Of a stretch of 64,000 nt of DNA, positions 57,440 to 64,000 are shown piece by piece (the first letter of the stretch is position 1; each line of letters starts with the position of its first letter). Source of the stretch: Kwoniella bestiolae CBS 10118. Taxonomy: Eukaryota; Basidiomycota; Tremellomycetes; Tremellales; Cryptococcaceae. A program made the position numbers and the translations under genes. The notes under the pieces were generated by a model that did no database searches, was not told where the DNA came from, and saw nothing but the letters and a program-made list of their open reading frames with translations. Where the stretch lies: contig NC_089248.1 in the NCBI RefSeq assembly GCF_000512585.2, positions 868,001-932,000 of the forward strand, read 5' to 3'.

Positions 57440-58264
57440 ATGCCGACAATGATCGATGACCACTCCCAATATCCCCTAGTCAACGCTGCGTATAAGTATG
57501 ACGGCTGGGCGGAAGAGCTACTTAAGTCTACCCCTAATGCTTCGAATAGTACACTAACCCATCAAATCACCTTGACAGACCCCTCAGCCGAAGGAGACGG
57601 CGACACGCTCAATACAATCTCATTCAACGATCACCCCTCACTATTGCCAGCTCAAACAGCGGCGCAGATTTCAGTGTTCAGCCACTGCAAATGCATGATA
57701 TAGCTAATGAGACTAGAGAAGATGAAAATTCACATAAACCTCACAATATCACCAATGACACTTTTGAATTCCGTCTATGTCGTGCGACAAGATCTAGGTA
57801 CATTCAAGGGTATATGTGAATCGCTGACTCCCTCTGGACACGTAGATAAGTTGGAGTCGACGGCAGTCGAAACTGAGTTATACTATCTACACACTTTCAC
57901 TCTTTCCAACTTACCGGAGAAGACCAAGCGATCTATGGTCGATGATGATGTATCGTCCAAATACGATACATTCGGGATGAACATCAACCTCGAGAATAAT
58001 CAATCTCAATCAATCTTCAACAAGCTTAGTAAAAGGTTGTCCTTCACTGGGGGTGAAGGGACCGCGGCCGGTAAATTGGTGCATGTTCCCACCCAATTGA
58101 ATAGCGAACCGGGAGATCCGAGATACCAATACATCTCGCAGAAGTTTGATAGTAAACTGAATCTCAAACTCAGTAAATATGGGCTGAAAAAGGTTTCTGG
58201 GGAGGAGGGACATAATGTAGATGGGGTTTCGCAATCTTGCGTCATAGGTAGAGAATCGAAGTGA
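57440..58264 (+). CDS. Family 2 orphan protein, copy 5, frame-disrupted
   Basis: ATG 57440 opens a frame with KYDGWAEELLK (recalling EGWAEEVIK of family 1 copy D) and reaches a TAG at 57701. The family continues in another frame between about 57650 and 57770 (DIANETRED, HNITNDTFE). It then returns to the first frame for LGTFKGICES, FTLSNLPEKTK, KYDTFGMNI and the C-terminal half to 58264. LGTFKGIC matches LGTLDGEC and LGSFFGRC of the neighbouring copies, and NITNDT matches NVTENT, so both frames are ancestrally coding. The second switch (57765-57790) has no workable intron and is most simply a one-base indel. The first could be an indel or an intron ending at 57667. It may be a pseudogene, an assembly error or genuine recoding. 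Confidence 0.5.
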
Positions 58265-58399
58265 TAATTTTACATATCGGAAGGTTAACCACAGTAACCA
58301 TATGTCTGAGTACAACAGATACCAACGAATTTTTTGATGTGTCCTTGTCAGTTCCTCACTGCTAGACAATTTTGTTTATATATCTGAGCACGTCGATGC

Positions 58400-58680
58400 T
58401 CTTCGAAAAGCGTACAAGCATACCCCCGGAACTGCCTATGACCGAGCATACTTATCGAGACTACCCACCATAATGCTCACTTTGAAATTGAGCCTCCGCT
58501 CGACCTGGCAGATGCCCTCTCCACTGTCTCCAAAGGAGGTCGCCCGCTCATCGAAGGGTAAACAAGGGAATGGCTGTCTTACAACCGAACGAAGGCAATT
58601 CTTACAGCCGAGAATAATTTCCGTTCAAACGTGTTTCGTGAGTCGACGGACTATGAGACGACCTACAGCGTTTAGTGCTT
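58400..58680 (+). other. Possible coding remnant between family 2 copies
   Basis: One plus frame reads HFEIEPPLDLADALSTVSK and GGRPLIEG. A GTAAAC...ttcttacag interval of about 50 bp would join it to AENNFRSNVFRESTDYETTY, which ends at a TAG. The composition looks protein-coding and the candidate splice is plausible, but there is no start codon, no relation to family 2 and no family I recognise. It may be a gene fragment. Confidence 0.25.
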
Positions 58681-58997
58681 GTATCACTTTCTCTTGAACA
58701 GCTGGTCAGGCAGATTCTCATGCATATCTATTGGTACAGCTTCGCCCGAAAATTGCATTATCGTATCAACATCGTGTGCGAGCAAGTCAGTTCATCTTGC
58801 CATGATCATTTGGTGTGAAGACGTGCGGGACGTGAAAGGAGACTCTCAGTCCCAATAAGATAGCAAAGTCGGACTGATCTTGGTGGTAAATTTGTTAGGT
58901 TGAACCTGCTGTAGGACTATATGCAAACATGAATCCGTTCCTCTCTCGGGGCTGTGCAGATCCTTTGATATGTAAGAGGTCTACAGCGGAACGGTAA

Positions 58998-59942
58998 ATT
59001 GCTTTTCGTGTATCGATCCCTCCCAGGAGTAGTTCAGAGCTGCAGTCGGTCGGTGTGATAGACAACGATGAAACCGATACCGATACCGATACTCCAGATC
59101 TGTCATCAGCCACTCACAACGTCCTGCTCTACACACCTGGGACGACCTCACCAGTTGCCATAGAAGATAATGAAGCCTTTCGAGAACGGATCAACCCAGA
59201 TATGGAGTTCTTTCTCACGGCCCGCGTAGTCCATCGGCGAGTCATCGATGGAGTAGACATATACAACGATCTAATGATGACCTTTTTCAATCGCGAGGTG
59301 GAGGTGTGGGATCGACCTTCCAACCCCAGATTAGAGAAGAACGTCACTGAAAACACGCTTGATTCGACCTACAGCAACACGAGGTTCCTGGGAACACTCG
59401 ATGGGGAGTGTAGTCGTACTGCAGATGCGCAACCATGCTCCTCGTTGTCTTCGACTGCTAGCGTAGGTAGAGAAGTATTTTGTCATCTCGTCGTGAGCCA
59501 TGGATTTAGTCCTTCGTCGTTACCTGCCGATCTCAGGGCCCGTCTGATCAGCGAAGATGCGTTCAAAAACTTCAGATCCATCGGATTCACCTTGAAGCCC
59601 GTAGATCGATCTTCGACTTATAAGACCCTCGAGGAGCACATATGTCAAGGGAATCCTCAAGGGAGATTCGGCACACTGCCCGTTTCGCCGAATATGGATT
59701 ATACCATCGCTGCCGATTGGTCGTATCGTTCCCCGCGGGCGATCCAGCAGTTTGAGGTTTCGTGGGACATCGACTCACCACGAACGGAGGTGCTCTCAAT
59801 ATACGATGTTTCGTCCAGCAAAGATGCCTTGAGAGATATCGTATCTCAATATCCGTCGACAGTGACCGGAGGAATGACAATTGATGCGTTAGTAGGTGAT
59901 ATTCAAGGATTCAGACCGTGGAGGGAACAAGTGGAAATATGA
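58998..59942 (+). CDS. Family 2 orphan protein, copy 6
   Basis: Frame open from 58998 to the stop at 59942. The first in-frame ATG is at 59202, but family-like sequence begins earlier (DNDETDTDTDTPDLS), so a short upstream exon is likely. ATG 58929 is a candidate first exon that I could not join cleanly. Blocks: KNVTENTLDSTYSNT, LGTLDGECSRT, FSPSSLPADLRARL, DAFKNFRSIGFTLKPVD, FEVSWDIDSPRTEVLSIYD and SSKDALRDIVSQYP. It is closest to the next copy downstream (WDIDSPQTQVLSLYD). There are no introns in the main frame, and no signal peptide or known domain. The function is unknown. Confidence 0.65.
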   Translation: MAFRVSIPPRSSSELQSVGVIDNDETDTDTDTPDLSSATHNVLLYTPGTTSPVAIEDNEAFRERINPDMEFFLTARVVHRRVIDGVDIYNDLMMTFFNREVEVWDRPSNPRLEKNVTENTLDSTYSNTRFLGTLDGECSRTADAQPCSSLSSTASVGREVFCHLVVSHGFSPSSLPADLRARLISEDAFKNFRSIGFTLKPVDRSSTYKTLEEHICQGNPQGRFGTLPVSPNMDYTIAADWSYRSPRAIQQFEVSWDIDSPRTEVLSIYDVSSSKDALRDIVSQYPSTVTGGMTIDALVGDIQGFRPWREQVEI

Positions 59943-60820
59943 AGTGGCCAGATCGCAAGCCCAAGAGAGAGTTTAGCGTTGGAACAAGATGTTGTATGGC
60001 TTTCCACTCCACTCTCATAAGTTAGATCAAGAGAGAGAAAGGACAGCAAAAGCCAAGTCTCTATTTTCAAAACTAGCTTATCGAGGAGTTGAAAACGATG
60101 TGCGAATTGAGTATGCCATGCCCTCGTTCACTTGAGAACCCTCCACATGAGTGTCAAGCATGTTTCATCGCCACTCGACCGGGAGCAAACGGGGTAGTCG
60201 CATGTTTATGCAGATCTCATAACGAAAAGAGCCCCTATGAATTGCAGCTGGTCTCGTTTGTTCTTCTTCTGGCACACCTTTTATACCACCCAAAATCCAG
60301 TATGAAAACGAGACCCTTTGTTTGTGGTTAACTTAAAGCGTATCTTCTAGATAGTTAATGAGGTGGCTGCGCTGCCGTGATCTTAGCGGGGGCAGCAAAG
60401 GTGTAGACTGTAGAAAGTAGACCTGACTGATTAGAGCGATTTCGCCACGGCGAGGTTCAGGAATTATCTTGCAAGCAAGCGAGCTGGCTGATCGAGCTCA
60501 GTACAGTCAAAGGTACGATTTCGCTGTAGCCTCATGTTCTGGAGCATTCCAGCCAGACAGTCGGCTGTTATAAACGTAACTTCCTATTCAAAAAATAACT
60601 TCCTTTCTTTGCCGGACTACCCCTGTAGTGTGCAAGGGAAGGCCCTCACCGCGCCAGTACGTTTGGATTAAGAGACATAGCGGGAGAGAGATGTATATCC
60701 TAGCAGACGATTTGTCCCTTCAATTCTGCATTTTATTATCAGTGATATTCGGAGTACATACCTCTTTGCAATATTCGTGGGCGATCAGATTTTCACTAAC
60801 TGGACTCCAAGAATCGAACC
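59943..60820. other. Intergenic region between family 2 copies 6 and 7
   Basis: 0.88 kb. A minus-strand GGTATAAAAGG at 60277-60287 is identical to the two elements at 32.2 kb, but I find no minus gene of useful length downstream of it. An 80-codon plus frame at 60089-60331 is unsupported. Confidence 0.35.
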
Positions 60821-61975
60821 ATGCCGCAGGCTGAGGATGATTTAGTAGTGGCCGAAAGTATTTCCACCGATCGTCTCGGCTTGACCAACAGGAGTCGTCT
60901 TCAGCCTCGACCCTCGAGGTTCAATTCGACATCGATCACACACATGCTATCACTATACACATCATCTTACCACGCGGGCGATATGGAACCCCCAACGGAC
61001 AGCACGATCATACCTCTAGACGACGATCAACATCTCAAGAGCACATTCAACTGTGAGCAGAAGTTCTCTCTCTGTCCGTGGGCAACGCATACCCGAGTCA
61101 TACAGGCGGAAGAACGTAGAATCCATGGCGAGGCTTTACGGATCGGTGCAGATTTCTGGGGACGACGAGCAAATGATCGACAGGAGAAAACCGTCACGGA
61201 GAATACACTTGACTACATCCATCAGGCAGAACAACATCTGGGAAGTTTCTTCGGTCGGTGTGACCCACGAGACGGCTCTGGATACACAGAAAGCATCCCT
61301 GTGAGCTTCGATCTAGTAGCTCATCAATGTTTCAGTCTGTCTTCCCTATCAGAGGAGGTAACATTTCGTTTGAAAGAGAATGACCTTTTCGCGAGATTCA
61401 GAAATATCGAGTTTACTGTGAAATCGAAGGTCCCCGACTCCCTATTCCAAAGTTTCAAGGATGATCTACAACCTCTGGAAGGGGTAAGCCAAGGGGATGG
61501 GCAACGACATTATAGAGTGAGGGACATTCCCGTGCAAGCACGAAGGGGTCACGGGCCAGAGCTTACCTTTCAGACGTCATGGATGGATCACCTTTTTGAG
61601 ATAGAGTGGGACATAGACTCCCCACAAACCCAAGTATTGTCTCTGTACGACGCTGAAACGTCTAAAGAAGCTCTCAGGACGGTTTTGCAAGGTGACAGAT
61701 CATCATTGATCGGAGTCTCGAAGGTGGATGTAGAAGCTGACAGCATCGTCCGAGTGAGACAGAGATTGATCCGGCAGATGGCTTTGGAAGAACCTCGGCA
61801 AGAGCTGGCGCGCCAAAGGAACCTACGTGAACAGGCCATCTCCACGGCTATGGAAGACACTCGACCCCGCAACACCCTCAGGCTCATTGATCAACAAAGG
61901 GCATGGATAAGACAAGCCGAAGCGAATTTTCAAACACGAGTCGAAAGACTCTCGACAGACGAGACTTGCCAATAG
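60821..61975 (+). CDS. Family 2 orphan protein, copy 7
   Basis: Intact single-exon frame of 384 codons, ATG 60821. Family blocks in order: KTVTENTLDYIHQ, LGSFFGRCDP, FSLSSLSEEVTFRL, DLFARFRNIEFTV, then LFEIEWDIDSPQTQVLSLYD and TSKEALRTVLQG. Unlike its relatives it carries a C-terminal extension of about 80 residues rich in Arg, Gln and Glu (VRQRLIRQMALEEPRQELA, NLREQAIST, QQRAWIRQAEANFQ). That extension is predicted to be one long amphipathic or coiled-coil helix and may serve oligomerisation. There is no secretion signal and no catalytic motif. It is the longest and best-preserved member of the plus cluster. The function is unknown. Confidence 0.72.
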   Translation: MPQAEDDLVVAESISTDRLGLTNRSRLQPRPSRFNSTSITHMLSLYTSSYHAGDMEPPTDSTIIPLDDDQHLKSTFNCEQKFSLCPWATHTRVIQAEERRIHGEALRIGADFWGRRANDRQEKTVTENTLDYIHQAEQHLGSFFGRCDPRDGSGYTESIPVSFDLVAHQCFSLSSLSEEVTFRLKENDLFARFRNIEFTVKSKVPDSLFQSFKDDLQPLEGVSQGDGQRHYRVRDIPVQARRGHGPELTFQTSWMDHLFEIEWDIDSPQTQVLSLYDAETSKEALRTVLQGDRSSLIGVSKVDVEADSIVRVRQRLIRQMALEEPRQELARQRNLREQAISTAMEDTRPRNTLRLIDQQRAWIRQAEANFQTRVERLSTDETCQ

Positions 61976-62891
61976 TCCTGTGGATTCATTCTGTGATCCC
62001 CACGTTTAGCTGGGAGTTCTGATTGATATTTTACTATTTGTAGTCTTCATTGTCTTCAGCAACTCACAAGCTAGACTCGCTTGCTCAGCACGTTAGTCAC
62101 ACTCATGCAGATACCCAGTATTCATGGTGTAATGGGACGAACGATGTGCCTCTGAATAAGACTAGTGCGACATGAGCGGCTTGATTTCCTCTGCTGCCCG
62201 TCCCGGAATCCTTACGTGGTTTGACCAAACACCGATGACTCGTGAAAAGCTTCCACCCTCGGACTCAATCTGGCCTAGCTGTGTGAGAGATGTTTCACTC
62301 TGACATCAAAGGGAAGGAGAAGGTATACAAGCTTTCTTACCACCGGAAGGCCTGCAAGTTCCCGGTGCATCGCCTCGAGTTGATTCTCCCAAGACCAAGG
62401 TTTCAAGCTTTTATGCACACCAACAAGCTGGCACAAAAGGGGCCACAGACCCACGAGCGTTCAACGAACCTAACAGTTAATCAACCCTAATCCAAGGTGC
62501 TTTTATTGTCTCGCCACTGTATGCTTCTGCGAGACACAGCTATTGGAGACATTACAGCATGTATGGAGTCGCAAAGTCTCGCTGCTTCTTTCTACTACCT
62601 TTCACCAGCACCTACACCTCTGAGGTCCATCGCAGTCCAGGCTTCAAGTCGTCAGCTCCATTCATCACTGCAGTATACGTGAAGGGCTCGAGCAGAACAA
62701 AGACAGCTCGGTGTCGCGTTCTGTACGGCCACGTTCAGTCTTAATTGCAAGGAATAAAAACCCCACCTGTAAATGCATTTTGCCGCTCGACCACTCGCCA
62801 TCATCAGGCTCATATCGCAGCACTAGGGGTCTCTTCGATCACTCGGATTGGCTCTCTTGCTTTGAAGCTGGCCTATATACAATCAAGTACC
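61976..62891. other. Intergenic region between family 2 copies 7 and 8
   Basis: This 0.92-kb stretch has no supported gene. A ctatatac element 15 bp before 62892 is too close to the ATG to be a normal TATA box unless the leader is very short. Confidence 0.35.
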
Positions 62892-63716
62892 ATGCAATCG
62901 ACAAAAACGTCCTCCGCTGAGCAAAACGTCCTGACGAAAACCTTCCCAGATGACGACTTCCACAAGATGGTCTACTTGAAATCGCCCGGATGTTGTCCCC
63001 CACGGAAAGGACCATACATCTTCCGAGCGAGCTTCCCTCACGATGGTCGACTGATCCCAATTGAGGCTCTTCCATTCTTCCAGTCGAAACTGCGCAGTCC
63101 AAGCAGTTTCATAATCAAACCACAGGAATTATACACAGCAGATGAGGACGGAAAAGGGGCTATGACCGACACGACTCTGGGTACAATCTACCAGACCACC
63201 AGAGCTTCCGGTGATATAACAGGATCTGTGGAATATTACAATACGTCTGACATTCCAGTGAGGAAGGCGACAGTAAGGCTTGAACATGTGGATGGATTTA
63301 CTTTGGACACATTGCCCGAAGCAGACCTAAAGGCACTCCAGGCTACACATCTATTCTCAAAGTTCATGTCGATAGGGGCTACAGTCCGTTCGATTGACTC
63401 GATCGTTCCGCAGATCACTGATAACCTCGTTGATGGGTTGACATCCGAGGAGGGTCGGTTGATGTACCTTCCTTTGGTTGAAACGGAAATCTTTGGAAGG
63501 CGCCACAAAGGCAAGTACGACTGGATCTCAGAAGCATTCCTTAGCGAGGTTGAAATCATTTTGGAAGCCGATGCGGATGCGACTGTAGTCCTGCCAGAAC
63601 ATGACAGTGAAAGTACGAAGAAAGCCCTGAGAGACCACTTTGGAGGGAGGTCCTTTGTCATTCCTGCTACAAGATTTCTAAGGGAATATGCCGAGCTAGA
63701 ACTGGAAGCTTCATAG
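62892..63716 (+). CDS. Family 2 orphan protein, copy 8
   Basis: Single-exon frame of 274 codons from ATG 62892; the frame is open upstream but without an ATG. Family blocks: AMTDTTLGTIYQTT, SGDITGSVEYY, FTLDTLPEADLKAL, HLFSKFMSIGATVRSID, LSEVEIILEADADATVVLPE and STKKALRDHFGG. It is shorter than copy 7 and lacks the C-terminal helix. A CCPPRKGPY segment near the N-terminus adds an adjacent cysteine pair not seen in the others. There is no signal peptide. The function is unknown. Confidence 0.7.
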   Translation: MQSTKTSSAEQNVLTKTFPDDDFHKMVYLKSPGCCPPRKGPYIFRASFPHDGRLIPIEALPFFQSKLRSPSSFIIKPQELYTADEDGKGAMTDTTLGTIYQTTRASGDITGSVEYYNTSDIPVRKATVRLEHVDGFTLDTLPEADLKALQATHLFSKFMSIGATVRSIDSIVPQITDNLVDGLTSEEGRLMYLPLVETEIFGRRHKGKYDWISEAFLSEVEIILEADADATVVLPEHDSESTKKALRDHFGGRSFVIPATRFLREYAELELEAS

Positions 63717-64000
63717 AGGCGTGAGGCGAGGCACCGTATCGGCACGGTATGCGAGCCTGCAAATTTCTTGGGGCTTTGCTCGAGACTTTTGTGATCGAAT
63801 ACTTCATTCGTCGAGTGAGGTAGACTAGAATGACTATATTGCCTATATGAATATATATAAATACGAGATGAAGACACCGACGGCCCCTTTTGATTTTTGC
63901 ATTGTGCGAAGCAGTGCGTCCGTCTGGATCAGGCCTGATGCCACCGCCCTTACAACTCGTTTGATACGAATGAGCCCACTTACCAAGTCCTTGTATGATC
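63717..64000. other. Window end, no gene seen
   Basis: Last 280 bases. A short ATATATATAAAT tract lies near 63850. Frames antisense to copy 8 are shadows. Another family member could follow beyond the window. Confidence 0.3.

Noticed and set aside
1..64000. CRISPR arrays, prophage, insertion sequences, rRNA or bacterial operons
   Set aside because: The genes are eukaryotic with spliceosomal introns. I saw no regularly spaced direct repeats, transposase or rRNA-like sequence.

Overview
The window looks like nuclear chromosomal DNA of a basidiomycete yeast, most likely a tremellomycete of the Cryptococcus/Kwoniella type. The evidence is that every housekeeping gene is cut by many short introns (about 45-150 bp, donors mostly GTGAGT/GTAAGT), intergenic distances are short, and the recognisable proteins (Atm1, Trm5, Met10, Chk1, Pso2, Yar1, mS33) are fungal. 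I see no bacterial operon, phage, plasmid, rRNA, tRNA or CRISPR signature. All exon coordinates were derived by hand from splice signals and frame continuity.

Layout. (1) 0-9.3 kb: four tandem + strand paralogs (family 1) of unknown function, with long low-complexity N-termini and a shared C-terminal domain ending in a Ser-Cys-Thr-Cys motif. (2) 9.4-20 kb: conserved block of ATM1 (-), a 19-exon Zn2Cys6 transcription factor (+) and TRM5 (-). (3) 20.5-25.2 kb: four - strand copies, two intact and two damaged, of a second orphan family (family 2). (4) 25.6-30.3 kb: mitoribosomal protein mS33 (-) and MET10 (+), divergent around two CACGTG boxes. (5) 30.6-42.8 kb: gene-poor region with small orphan genes, including at least three members of a third family (family 3), and strong TATA boxes. 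(6) 42.8-57 kb: CHK1 (-), a GNAT acetyltransferase (+), an F-box protein (-), two tandem secreted orphan paralogs (-), PSO2 (-) and YAR1 (+). (7) 57.4-63.7 kb: four + strand members of family 2 again, one frameshifted.

The conserved genes are independent housekeeping functions: mitochondrial Fe-S export, m1G37 tRNA methylation, sulfate assimilation, DNA damage checkpoint, crosslink repair and ribosome biogenesis. They are interleaved with three or four expanded orphan families that are mostly intronless, diverged and locally decaying. The orphan families are the most novel content. Family 2 occurs on both sides of a 32-kb conserved interval in opposite orientation. One family 1 protein and one family 2 protein share a short N-terminal Trp motif (GWAEE).
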